This document shows positions 34,336 through 42,992 of a stretch of 64,000 nt of DNA, in pieces (position 1 is the stretch's first letter; each line of letters starts with the position of its first letter). Origin of the DNA: JARRPM01 sp963765545 (GTDB taxonomy: Bacteria; Pseudomonadota; Gammaproteobacteria; Pseudomonadales; Halieaceae); NCBI GenBank assembly GCA_963765545.1, contig CAVXWW010000004.1, forward strand, positions 496,001 to 560,000, written 5' to 3'. The notes beneath the pieces are model-generated. The model searched no databases, had not been told where the DNA came from, and saw only the letters and a program-made list of their open reading frames with translations. The position numbers and the translations under genes were made by a program.

Positions 34336-35457
34336 GTGAAATATTCTGCACATTATGGGGAAGTATCGGTCGCCAGCCTGGTCAGGATTTTTCTGCTTGC
34401 GTTTGTCTGCATCTTGCCCCTGGCCTCCCTGGCCCAACCTGGCGAAAACGGTGCTGCAAAACTCGTGGTCGGGACAATCGATGTTCCTCCCTTTGCCATG
34501 AAAACCGACGATGGCAATTGGGAAGGGCTAAGCCTAGATCTTCTCGATATGATTACCAGCAAACTGGGTCGTGAATACGAAGTCCGCGAATTTACTGACA
34601 GTAAAGCACTGTTTGACGCTGCCAAAGCCGGGACTATCGACCTGATTCCGGCGCTGGCGGCGAGGCAAGAAGCCGAAAAACTACTCGACCTCACCCAGCC
34701 CTATTACCGTTCCGGTTTTGCTATCGCAGTGTCCCGGAACGATGCCAGCCACGGTTGGCTTGGGTATTTTCGCGCCCTGGAAGCAGGCCAGTTTTTGCTG
34801 GTCATCGGTGCGTTGTTGCTTTTGTGGTTACTTGCCGGGTCCGTTATATGGCTGTTGGAGCGCAGGCATAACGAGCAGATGTTCGGCGGGAGTACTGCCT
34901 CGGGACTGGGCCACGGCATCTGGTGGGCAGCGGTCACCATGACGACTGTCGGTTATGGTGACAAGGCACCGGTGACGGTAGGAGGGCGCCTGGTTGCCAT
35001 CGTCTGGATGTTCGCATCTATCATACTGGTGTCGTCTTTTACGGCATCTATATCCGCCTCGCTGACGGCGGAAAAACTGGTCGGGAAGGTGCGTGGGGTA
35101 CAGGATCTGCCTCATGTCAATGTCGGTATAATGGTCGAGTCGACCGCTACACAATGGTTACAACAGCGCGGTATTTCTTCAAAAACATTCCCCTCGCCCC
35201 AGGCTGGGCTGCAGGCCATAGCCGACGGCAAAATAGATGCTTTTGTCTTCGATGAGGCCGTATTGAAAAGTATGGCTGCCAATCAGTTTGCCGGCAGCGT
35301 TTACGTTCTGCCAGACTCGTTTGAACACTATTATGTCAGTATGGCGGTACAGAACAACAGCTCGCTGCGTGAACCCATCAACCTCGCTATGCTAGGAATT
35401 ATGGCGACCGATACCTGGTCCCGTTTGCTGGATCGCCATATTGCCGAGGGCAGGTGA
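34336..35457 (+). CDS. GluR0-like ligand-gated K+ channel (prokaryotic ionotropic glutamate receptor)
   Basis: 373 aa from GTG 34336 (AAGGAAAC 12 nt upstream). Order: signal peptide (about 12-33); ligand-binding lobe S1 (40-135) with Arg110 in AARQEAEKLLDLTQPYYRSG, the position that grips the alpha-carboxyl of amino acids in this family; TM1 (152-174); a re-entrant pore loop with the K+ selectivity sequence TVGYGD (204-209); TM2 (218-240); and lobe S2 (245-373) with the acidic IDAFVFDEAVL. This is the S1-TM1-P-TM2-S2 layout of bacterial GluR0, a tetrameric channel in the inner membrane. The ligand is unknown. It appears monocistronic. Confidence 0.9.
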   Translation: MKYSAHYGEVSVASLVRIFLLAFVCILPLASLAQPGENGAAKLVVGTIDVPPFAMKTDDGNWEGLSLDLLDMITSKLGREYEVREFTDSKALFDAAKAGTIDLIPALAARQEAEKLLDLTQPYYRSGFAIAVSRNDASHGWLGYFRALEAGQFLLVIGALLLLWLLAGSVIWLLERRHNEQMFGGSTASGLGHGIWWAAVTMTTVGYGDKAPVTVGGRLVAIVWMFASIILVSSFTASISASLTAEKLVGKVRGVQDLPHVNVGIMVESTATQWLQQRGISSKTFPSPQAGLQAIADGKIDAFVFDEAVLKSMAANQFAGSVYVLPDSFEHYYVSMAVQNNSSLREPINLAMLGIMATDTWSRLLDRHIAEGR

Positions 35458-35658
35458 TAGCGGTATTCATTGCCCGTCCAGGCTTTTTCGCCGGTACTGT
35501 TGTTGTATTGTTTTTGTGGAAGTAAATATCGACCAATAGTCACAGATCAATTTATTGCTGATTAAGATAATCGTTGGCGCAGGCTGGATTGATCTGGCGA
35601 TACATCCCCACTAAATTACTACTGTCTGCACAGAAAATTTTTCGGGAGCAATGGCCAG

Positions 35659-36651
35659 ATGAGAGCAATGGTGTTTGCTGGAGTAGGGCAACCGCTGGAG
35701 CTGATGGAGTTACCACAGCCCCAGCCAGGTGATGGGCAGCTGCTGATTCGAGTGCTGGCCTGCGGTATCTGCCGCACAGATTTACATGTTGTCGATGGCG
35801 ATTTAACCGAGCCGCACTTACCGCTGGTGCCGGGTCACCAGATTATCGGGGTAGTCGAAAAAGTCGGCAGTGATGCCGGAAACTTCACTACTGGCCAGCA
35901 GGTGGGCGTCCCGTGGCTGGGCGGCAGTTGTGGCCACTGCGAGTTTTGCGCCAGCGCCCGGGAGAACCTTTGTGATGAGGCCGTCTATACCGGTTACCAG
36001 GTTAACGGTGGTTTTGCTGATTACACGGTGGCCGATAGCCGGTACTGTTTTCCTGTCCCGGAGGGTTTCAGTCCGGTACAGGCTGCGCCGCTGTTGTGTG
36101 CGGGCCTGATAGGTTACCGGGCGTGGCGTCCTGTAGCAGAAGCCGGTCGCCTGGGTTTTTACGGTTTCGGCGCGGCCGCGCATATCCTTATCCAGCTTGC
36201 CCGCTATCACCAACAGGCCGTCTATGCGTTCACGCGCCCGGGTGATAGTGCCGCGCAGGACTTCGCGATACAGCTGGGCGCCTGCTGGGCGGGCGAATCC
36301 AGCGAAAGTCCGCCCGAGCTTCTGGATGGGGCAATTATTTTCGCCCCGGATGGCGATTGTGTGCTGCAGGCACTAAGAGCAGTAAAGAAAGGGGGCAGGG
36401 TGGTTTGTGCCGGCATTCACATGAGCGACATTCCGCCGATTCCCTACAGCGACCTGTGGGGCGAACGCAGTATACAGTCCATAGCCAACTTGACCCGCGC
36501 CGACGGCGAGGCGTTTTTGCCCCTGGCTGCGAGGATACCTGTTCACACGGAGACTCATGTATATCCCCTGGAAGAGGCCAACCAGGCGCTGGATGATTTG
36601 CGCAGCGGCCGACTCACCGGTGCCGGGGTATTGTCGATAGCCCAGGTATAA
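35659..36651 (+). CDS. Zinc-dependent alcohol dehydrogenase (MDR family)
   Basis: 330 aa. Catalytic zinc ligands CGICRTDLH and GHQIIG, and the structural zinc lobe CGHCEFCASARENLC, are complete. The NAD(P) region is LGFYGFGAAAHILIQLAR, a slightly atypical GxGxxA loop. The C-terminal part (YPLEEANQALDDLRSG) is typical. It resembles AdhA-type alcohol dehydrogenases that reduce or oxidise simple alcohols and aldehydes. GGGAGC lies 10 nt upstream of the ATG. Substrate is not evident from neighbours. Confidence 0.9.
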   Translation: MRAMVFAGVGQPLELMELPQPQPGDGQLLIRVLACGICRTDLHVVDGDLTEPHLPLVPGHQIIGVVEKVGSDAGNFTTGQQVGVPWLGGSCGHCEFCASARENLCDEAVYTGYQVNGGFADYTVADSRYCFPVPEGFSPVQAAPLLCAGLIGYRAWRPVAEAGRLGFYGFGAAAHILIQLARYHQQAVYAFTRPGDSAAQDFAIQLGACWAGESSESPPELLDGAIIFAPDGDCVLQALRAVKKGGRVVCAGIHMSDIPPIPYSDLWGERSIQSIANLTRADGEAFLPLAARIPVHTETHVYPLEEANQALDDLRSGRLTGAGVLSIAQV

Positions 36652-36798
36652 GTAGCCTTCCAACCGGAATAAACAGCTCTTGCTGGCGAGTTTGCCAAGG
36701 TCCGGGGCGCGTCTTCATTGCGAACCGATATTTCTCCAGAATAAAGGGAAAGGCCCTATAATGTCGCGCTTCCCTGCGGGCCGGACAGTTAGCGCCAG

Positions 36799-37707
36799 AT
36801 GACAGCCACACCAAACACTTCAACCGGCCGGGCAATCGTCTGGATGCTGCTGGCATTGAGCTGCTTTTCCCTGCTCGCCGTTGCCAGCCGAGAGCTCACT
36901 GCGTCGATGGCTACTGTGGAAATTCTGCTGTGGCGCAGCCTGCTGGGGTTCGGCATCGTTACGGTATTCCTGGCGCGCGGGGGCGTCCTCAACGCGCAAG
37001 GATTGCAGCCACAGCTGATCGGCTGGCACGCCCTGCGAAATGTTACTCATTTCGGCGGCCAGTGCGCCTGGCTGATCGCCATCGCAGCTTTACCACTGGC
37101 GGAAGTCTTTGCCCTGGAGTTCACCACGCCGCTGTGGGCAGCTCTGCTGGCGGCGCTGTTTATGGGGGAGGCACTCAATCGCGGACGCTGGATTTCCCTG
37201 CTGCTGGGCTTCGCCGGCGTACTGGTTATCCTGCGCCCGGGCGTTGTGGTGATCGATAGCGCCAGCCTTGTGATGCTGGCGGGGGCTTTTGGTTTTGGCG
37301 TTACCGTGATTGTAACCCGCAAGCTTACCCAACTGCTGAGCGGCCATGGCCATGCGTTCCAGCTTGTGCTGTTTTATATGACGGCCATGCAGGGGCTGTT
37401 GTCGTTCACGCTCTTGATGTTTGTCGGCGAGCTTAGTCTGCCGCCTGAGGGTACTGGTTTATGGCTGCTGACAGCGGCGATCACGGCCCTCCTGGCCCAC
37501 TATAGCCTGACCAGGGCCCTGTCCTATGCCGATGCATCCGTAGTGATGCCGATGGATTACCTGCGACTGCCGCTGATCATGGTAGTGGCCTGGTGGCTTT
37601 ACGGAGAAAGTGTCACACCATGGTTGCTGGTGGGCTCTGCACTTATTCTGGCGGCCAATGCCTGGGGTCTCTACCTGCAGGCGCGTCGGCTGCCTGCTTC
37701 AGCCTGA
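36799..37707 (+). CDS. DMT superfamily (EamA) transporter
   Basis: 302 aa with about ten hydrophobic helices and two EamA repeats (about 10-140 and 155-290). Conserved features include LLWRSLLGFGIV in helix 2, EFTTPLWAALLAALFMGEALNRGRW and the matching second-half PMDYLRLPLIMVVAWWLYGES. It is an inner-membrane metabolite exporter or importer; the substrate cannot be predicted. It stands alone between the alcohol dehydrogenase and the sulfotransferase. Confidence 0.9.
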   Translation: MTATPNTSTGRAIVWMLLALSCFSLLAVASRELTASMATVEILLWRSLLGFGIVTVFLARGGVLNAQGLQPQLIGWHALRNVTHFGGQCAWLIAIAALPLAEVFALEFTTPLWAALLAALFMGEALNRGRWISLLLGFAGVLVILRPGVVVIDSASLVMLAGAFGFGVTVIVTRKLTQLLSGHGHAFQLVLFYMTAMQGLLSFTLLMFVGELSLPPEGTGLWLLTAAITALLAHYSLTRALSYADASVVMPMDYLRLPLIMVVAWWLYGESVTPWLLVGSALILAANAWGLYLQARRLPASA

Positions 37708-38004
37708 AATCCCGCTGAAGCACGTGGCCGAATGTGTTCAGCCGAACTACATGTTCAGCAGGCGCGAGTTTGGTTACTGTAAATACTTCAGGTAGACTTT
37801 CTGTCGGTCCAACATCTCTGGCGGGGGAGGAAATGCCGGGGCATTTGCCAGTAGCCCTGTATGATGAGACATTGCCTCGCATCCGAGGCAGCTGCCCGCG
37901 ACCAGCTTCCTCAATGATTGCCTGAACATCCAGGTGCCGGTAGCACAACATTCTGTTTGACAGGCTGACAGGCAAAACCAATAAACCGGCCGGACTCCCG
38001 CCAC

Positions 38005-38730
38005 ATGATCAAAAACAATATAGAACTACTTTCCATACATATCCCCAAAACAGGTGGCAGTTCGTTCCAGAAGTCACTGCAGGCCTTGTACGGCGAAGAC
38101 GCCGTACTAAGGCTGGATTTTACCGTGCGCGACACTGCTGAGGGGCCGCGCATGGTCGCCACCAACCGCACCAGTCAAGAGCTGTTGGATCAGATCTATA
38201 GCGAGGAGCAGCTATCCCCAACGATCCGTGTGCTGCATGGTCATTTTCACTACCAGAACTTTGTGAGATTCTTTGACTTGCCGGAAAATGCCAGGGTGGT
38301 TACCTGGCTGCGACACCCGATCGCTCGCATTGTCTCCAATTACCATTACCTGGTGGCTTCATTTCATCGCGAAGTGCAGCACACCCCGCTATCCAGCAAA
38401 TTGTTCAAGCGGCTCGTCAAGAGTTTGCCTGAGTTCGCAGCTCAACCCCGGGATGTCAATCTGTATTCGGATTACCTGCGGGGAAGGCGGCTTTCAGAAT
38501 TCGATTTTGTCGGAATCATTGAGGCCTATGACAGTGAATTGGACCGACTGGGAAGTATTCTGGGCATGGGGGAGGTGACCCACTTCAAGGTAAACAGGGC
38601 TGCCAAACCCGCTCCCGCACTGCTGCCGCAGCAGGAGATTGCGCTGCAGGCCCATAACAGCGAGAACCTGGACATATACAACGAGGCCCTGGCGCTATCG
38701 ACTGGTAGAAAGCCGGCTTCACAGGGCTGA
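38005..38730 (+). CDS. Sulfotransferase family protein
   Basis: 241 aa with the PAPS 5'-phosphosulfate loop SIHIPKTGGSSFQKSL near the N-terminus and the 3'-phosphate motif TWLRHPIARIVSNYHYL (about residues 95-112), as in carbohydrate-type (Sulfotransfer_2-like) enzymes. It would move sulfate from PAPS to a hydroxyl acceptor, perhaps a cell-surface sugar or lipid. No signal peptide or membrane anchor is visible, unlike Golgi relatives. No partner gene is adjacent and no ribosome site is clear. Confidence 0.82.
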   Translation: MIKNNIELLSIHIPKTGGSSFQKSLQALYGEDAVLRLDFTVRDTAEGPRMVATNRTSQELLDQIYSEEQLSPTIRVLHGHFHYQNFVRFFDLPENARVVTWLRHPIARIVSNYHYLVASFHREVQHTPLSSKLFKRLVKSLPEFAAQPRDVNLYSDYLRGRRLSEFDFVGIIEAYDSELDRLGSILGMGEVTHFKVNRAAKPAPALLPQQEIALQAHNSENLDIYNEALALSTGRKPASQG

Positions 38731-38809
38731 GTGGAAATTGATTCTATTAACTCTGATACCTTGAATCCCGGTGTGGCTAAAGCTTTTCAATTCTCGCAAC
38801 CGTGATAAT

Positions 38810-39877
38810 TCAAGGTGTCATTGCCCCGCGTATCGATGGCAATACGGTGTCCCCCAACTGTCCGAACAGGGTGTATTCAGTGTGATAAATGTCCTCCAGT
38901 TGCTCTCTGGCGCGAGACCAACCCGCCAGGTCTGATGCATCGTTAACCAACGCTTGCATAGTAGGGGAGAGCGCATTCCATTGATCCGCAGCCTGCTGCG
39001 CCAGTACCACTGAGTCCGCACTGACCAGGTCCGGCCGCTGCCCGCGAGCCCATTGCATGAACACCGCGAAATAATTGCGGAAAAAGCCACCACCAGTGCC
39101 GAATTTAACAATGGCATTGTCCAGGTACTGGGCATAGCTGGCGGCATTTTCCCGCTCGGGCCAGTGTTCCATTTGTTGCATCAGAGTGCGTATGCCGTCC
39201 AGCCCCGACGCACAGGTACCACTGTTGCCCGAGGCTGCTTCCATAAGGTCTCGTTGCGAGCGGTCCATTCCCTGCATCCGCTCAATAGTGATACCCAGGG
39301 CAATGCCACAGGCATCAGGCAGCGAGTTTTTAACATTGCCGCTGGAAAATTTACCCCATTGGTTGTATGTGCTTATGACGCCTGTCGGATTGCGACTGGT
39401 GCTCAGCGCCGCCATCGAACAGGTCTCGGGGAAGTCATTTACCCGGTCGGCGATATACACTTCCTGCTTTTCTTCATCGAACCCCAACAGGATAAAGCGG
39501 TGGGCCGGAAAGTGAACCTTGAACTCACGGTAGTCCAGGTAGAATATGTCGCCCGACAGCATGGTAGGCCTGCCTGAAAGCACTTCCTGCTTTACTTCCT
39601 TCCAGGCCAGGTCGTTGTCAGGCTGTATCTGCTCTGTATAGTCCACCCCCAGTGTGCGCGCCAGGTCAGCTTCCATCGTCGAGCCGCGCCCAAAGAACAT
39701 ATAATATGGCTGCGCATTCTCGTAGTTGAAAAAGATCGCATCGAGGCCCGCCCCCAGGCCAAACACCACGCCTTCCTCGAGATCCAGGCCACAATAGTGG
39801 TAAATAAGGTTGCGCATGGAACCGCTGCCGCAGTGTCCGGCGGGGACTATTCGAAAGTTTTCTATCATCGCACGCAT
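38810..39877 (-). CDS. BtrH N-terminal domain / DUF4872 protein
   Basis: 355 aa. The N-terminal half has the BtrH pattern: GHCGSGSMRNLIYHYCGLDLEE, FGLGAGLDAIFF, a middle GRPTMLSGDIFYLDYR and HFPAHRFILLGFDEEKQEVYIADR. These give Cys, His and Asp positions like those of papain/C39-type folds. The C-terminal half (about 190-355) is helical and fits DUF4872. BtrH transfers an acyl chain from carrier protein to the aminoglycoside in butirosin synthesis, but most relatives are uncharacterised. It lies 8 nt after the TetR gene, so the regulator and this gene form an operon. Target substrate unknown. Confidence 0.82.
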   Translation of the reverse strand: MRAMIENFRIVPAGHCGSGSMRNLIYHYCGLDLEEGVVFGLGAGLDAIFFNYENAQPYYMFFGRGSTMEADLARTLGVDYTEQIQPDNDLAWKEVKQEVLSGRPTMLSGDIFYLDYREFKVHFPAHRFILLGFDEEKQEVYIADRVNDFPETCSMAALSTSRNPTGVISTYNQWGKFSSGNVKNSLPDACGIALGITIERMQGMDRSQRDLMEAASGNSGTCASGLDGIRTLMQQMEHWPERENAASYAQYLDNAIVKFGTGGGFFRNYFAVFMQWARGQRPDLVSADSVVLAQQAADQWNALSPTMQALVNDASDLAGWSRAREQLEDIYHTEYTLFGQLGDTVLPSIRGAMTP

Positions 39878-39885
39878 AGTTATCT

Positions 39886-40569
39886 TTACGCCTTGTCTTT
39901 TGTCTTCTTCCTAAACCCTGGCGGGTTGGCGATGATGTCTGTGGCGGAGTCACTGGCGATTCTAGCTGCTTCTTCTTCGAGCACGCCAAACCCGCATAGC
40001 ACTAGTGTGATTGCCTGGCTGGTCAAATCCACGCTTTCTCTAACAGATAACTGATCTTCGATAATTCGGGCCATGGTAAAAAAGGTAACGCCCATCAATT
40101 GCAGTATACCTGCCTGCTCGCACCGGGCGGAAAATCGGGATGATTGGACACCCTCTAACACGTGCGCCCGAATCTGTTTATTCATAGGCGAGTCATTCGA
40201 GGTTGTTCCCACCTCGCGTGCGCGCATCATAATTATTGCGCGCTTCGGGTCCTCGACAGCCAGCTTCACGTGGTTACAGACACCCCGTGCTATTTTGTAG
40301 GCGGGATCGGTTACATTGAGGTTGCTCTCATGAACTTTCTGCTCGATCTCATCGCGAATGGCTGTCGATACAGACATCGCGAGAGCTTCCTTGTCCGCGA
40401 AGTGATTGTAAAAGCTGCCCTTGGCAACGCCGGCGGTCTCCACGATGTTGGCGATAGTAATTGCATCGATGGGGTGTTTTGCCAAAAGGTCGCCACAGGC
40501 TTTGATCAGTGCATACCGTATTTTGAGGCTATGCGCTTCCCTGGCCCCGATTTCCCTCGCGATTTCCAT
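39886..40569 (-). CDS. TetR family transcriptional regulator
   Basis: 227 aa with an N-terminal TetR DNA-binding domain (about 15-65: IANIVETAGVAKGSFYNHFADKEALAMSV) and a variable ligand domain. ATG 40569 has GGGAGGT 7 nt upstream. It shares an intergenic region with the extradiol dioxygenase gene, where an AATGACT-ATAA-AGTCATT palindrome overlaps a promoter, so it probably represses both its own transcript and the catabolic genes. Ligand unknown; an aromatic or acyl compound is plausible from context. Confidence 0.93.
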   Translation of the reverse strand: MEIAREIGAREAHSLKIRYALIKACGDLLAKHPIDAITIANIVETAGVAKGSFYNHFADKEALAMSVSTAIRDEIEQKVHESNLNVTDPAYKIARGVCNHVKLAVEDPKRAIIMMRAREVGTTSNDSPMNKQIRAHVLEGVQSSRFSARCEQAGILQLMGVTFFTMARIIEDQLSVRESVDLTSQAITLVLCGFGVLEEEAARIASDSATDIIANPPGFRKKTKDKA

Positions 40570-40645
40570 GTTTACCTCCCGCAGAAGACAGTAGTCTATC
40601 AGTGTATGACCAATATTCCACGCTATGACTAAAGAATACCATTTA

Positions 40646-40689
40646 AATGACTATAAAGTCATTGACTATTTGGTCATCTTTGCTAGTAT
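40646..40689 (+). promoter_or_regulatory. Promoter of the extradiol dioxygenase gene with TetR-type operator
   Basis: AATGACT-ATAA-AGTCATT (40646-40663) is a perfect 7-bp inverted repeat. It overlaps a -35 TTGACT (40662-40667), which is followed after 16 bp by TAGTAT (40684-40689). The dioxygenase ATG is at 40781. A second, looser palindrome TGAC-TATTTG-GTCA lies inside the promoter (40663-40676). The arrangement fits repression by the divergent TetR protein; binding is inferred. Confidence 0.6.
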
Positions 40690-40780
40690 TTAGTTCTGTT
40701 GACAAGCAAAAGCCGATAACCGAGCTGCCACAGCACCAGGAAAGCAAGGGATTTGGCCAGGCAGGAGAGTGTATTTCAAC

Positions 40781-41923
40781 ATGCAAACACGACTGGACCA
40801 CATCGTTTATCCCGGCTCTGACCAGTACACCGCTGAAGAAATGGCCGCGCCCGGATCAATACCGATAGAACTGCAAGGGGACCCGATTGTTCTGGCGGTG
40901 GACACGGCCTACATTATGTTTCAGGTGCCGGATCTGGCTAAGCAAAAGTCATTCTTACTGGATTTCGGCATGATCGAGGTCAGTCAAAGCACTGATCGTC
41001 TGTACATGCGCGGATATAACTCTGATCCCTATATTTACGAGGCCGTTAAAGGTGAGGACGCGAAGTTCCTGGGTGCGGGTTTCACGCTGGCCTGCGAGGA
41101 GGACCTGGCGCGGCTGTCCGCCGAAACAGGCAAGCCAATAGAAGATATTGAAGGCCCCGGAGCAGGTAAACGCGTGCGGCTTCACGATCCCGATGGTTTC
41201 GTTGTTGACCTTGTGTATGGCAGGGCGCTTGTAGATCCCATTGAAACGCGCCGGGATGCGCTGCCAGTCAATCTCCCTCAGCAAAAGAACCGGGTCAATC
41301 GGGGCCAGAGAACCTTGCCGGCGCCCAGCGCTATAGAGAAATTTGGTCACTACGTGTTGATGGTCTCGGACTTTAAAGAGTCTTTTAAATGGTACCGGAA
41401 ACACCTGGGACTGCTGCCCACGGATGTCCTGTGCACAGCCTCTGGCACACCGGCACTTTCATTTAACCGCCTTGATAAGGGCGAAGTACCTGCAGATCAC
41501 CACACTGTTGTGCTCAGCTCCGGTCTTGCAGCGGGCTACATGCACAGCGCCTATGAAACCTGTGACCAGGACAGTATCGGCCAGGGCCAGCAGTTTCTGA
41601 AATTGAAAGGATGGGATCACTTCTGGGGTATCGGGCGCCATGTTCTGGGTAGCCAGATATTCGACTACTGGAAAGACCCGAATGGCCTTGAGATGGAGCA
41701 CTATGCAGATGGTGATGTTTTCGACAACAGCTACCCCACGCAGTATCACCTGCTGGACAGGGGTGGTTTGTGGGCATGGGGCGATGACGTCCCCGATGCC
41801 ATGAGGCTCAAGCCCTCGTTCAAGGACCTGGTCACCCTTCTAAAGGCGGGAAAAGCCAGGCGCAAACTGATGTTTGAATTGAAGAGCGCGATGAGTCGGG
41901 TGCCTCGCCCGTGGCTGAAGTAG
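40781..41923 (+). CDS. VOC-fold extradiol ring-cleavage dioxygenase
   Basis: 380 aa. ATG 40781 is chosen, with AGGAG 13 nt upstream; GTG 40769 directly abuts that site. Two VOC modules are seen (about 45-145 and 185-320). The probable iron ligands are His in KFGHYVLMVSD, His in GYMHSAYET and Glu in NGLEMEHYADGD, the 2-His-1-Glu set of type I extradiol dioxygenases. It should cleave a catechol ring next to the hydroxyls. It starts a cluster with an FAH-family hydrolase and an FAD hydroxylase, consistent with meta-cleavage of an aromatic or steroid-like compound. Confidence 0.87.
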   Translation: MQTRLDHIVYPGSDQYTAEEMAAPGSIPIELQGDPIVLAVDTAYIMFQVPDLAKQKSFLLDFGMIEVSQSTDRLYMRGYNSDPYIYEAVKGEDAKFLGAGFTLACEEDLARLSAETGKPIEDIEGPGAGKRVRLHDPDGFVVDLVYGRALVDPIETRRDALPVNLPQQKNRVNRGQRTLPAPSAIEKFGHYVLMVSDFKESFKWYRKHLGLLPTDVLCTASGTPALSFNRLDKGEVPADHHTVVLSSGLAAGYMHSAYETCDQDSIGQGQQFLKLKGWDHFWGIGRHVLGSQIFDYWKDPNGLEMEHYADGDVFDNSYPTQYHLLDRGGLWAWGDDVPDAMRLKPSFKDLVTLLKAGKARRKLMFELKSAMSRVPRPWLK

Positions 41924-42005
41924 AGAATCTTTTCGGCACAGGGGTAAGACTTCTGCAGCCGCAAGGCTCGACAGAAACCGCAACAACCAGCAAGGAGAAC
42001 AGGCC

Positions 42006-42980
42006 GTGGGTCTTTCAATTGTAAAGTTTGATACTAATGACGGTAAGGGACAAAGCTGGGGCGTATGCCGTGATGGCAATGTCTACCCGTTGCAGGCGCC
42101 GTTCGCCAGCCACCGGGACATCATGGAAAGTTATTTCGAATCGAAAGAGCGGTTCCTGTCCGCTTTGGGCGACACGCCGGTTGTGCTGGAGCGCGATCAT
42201 TTTCTTTCGCCTGTGTCGCAAGACGTGCAGCTCTACTGCCAGGGTTTGAATTACGCCGAACATCGAAAAGAGTCTGGTATTTCCGAGCATGATGACGAAG
42301 AGGGCCTGATGTTTATGAAGGCAGCATCCAGTATCTGCTCTCCCAATGCCGACATACTAAGGCCTCGTGGATGTCAGTTGCTGGATTATGAAATTGAGCT
42401 GGCGTTGGTGCTGCGCAAGGATATTGCTGAGCCGCTTGCAATCAGCGAAGCTGACTTGCCCGATTATGTTGGCGCCATCATTCTTTGTAATGACGTATCG
42501 GCGCGAGATTTCATGTTCGGTGCCCCGATGCTGCAGTGGTTCAAAGGCAAGAGCCAGCGCACATTTTGTCCCATGGGCCCTGTTCTGTATCTGATGGACC
42601 AGGAAGACTACCGCTATCTTTATGCCTTGCAACTCGAGCTCAAACTCAACGGCACAGTCAAGCAGTCAGCAAGCACCGACCTGTTAATACATCGCCCGGC
42701 TGAAACACTGAATCAAATATCGACATATGCTGACTTGCGCGCTGGAGATTGTTTGCTGACGGGTACGCCGGGGGGAATTCTCGCGGGCCACAATCTCAAG
42801 GTGGGACTGGCAATACTCCTGAATTTTACCAATGATGAAAAGCGCCGGGCGAAGTTCACCCAGGCGCAACTCGCGCGTGGCAAATTTCTCGAGCCTGGCG
42901 ATGTGCTTGAGCTGTCGATAAGGACTGCAGATGGCGCGATAGATCTGGGTAGCCAGCGCAATGTGATTGCCGATGCCTGA
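42006..42980 (+). CDS. Fumarylacetoacetate hydrolase family protein
   Basis: 324 aa from GTG 42006 with AAGGAGA 9 nt upstream. Metal ligands of the FAH fold are visible in LDYEIELALVLRKD (Glu-x-Glu) and the later Asp in NDVSARDFMF; substrate loop residues lie in GDCLLTGTPGGI. Members hydrolyse or decarboxylate ring-cleavage products. Placed between the extradiol dioxygenase and the hydroxylase, it is the likely C-C hydrolase or decarboxylase/hydratase of that pathway. Confidence 0.9.
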   Translation: MGLSIVKFDTNDGKGQSWGVCRDGNVYPLQAPFASHRDIMESYFESKERFLSALGDTPVVLERDHFLSPVSQDVQLYCQGLNYAEHRKESGISEHDDEEGLMFMKAASSICSPNADILRPRGCQLLDYEIELALVLRKDIAEPLAISEADLPDYVGAIILCNDVSARDFMFGAPMLQWFKGKSQRTFCPMGPVLYLMDQEDYRYLYALQLELKLNGTVKQSASTDLLIHRPAETLNQISTYADLRAGDCLLTGTPGGILAGHNLKVGLAILLNFTNDEKRRAKFTQAQLARGKFLEPGDVLELSIRTADGAIDLGSQRNVIADA

Positions 42981-42992
42981 GCGGAGAATGAA

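Noticed and set aside
38751..38819. TACCTTGAAT ... ATTCAAGGTG inverted pair between the sulfotransferase and BtrH-like genes
   Set aside because: Arms are about 45 nt apart with no T-run; not convincing as a terminator.
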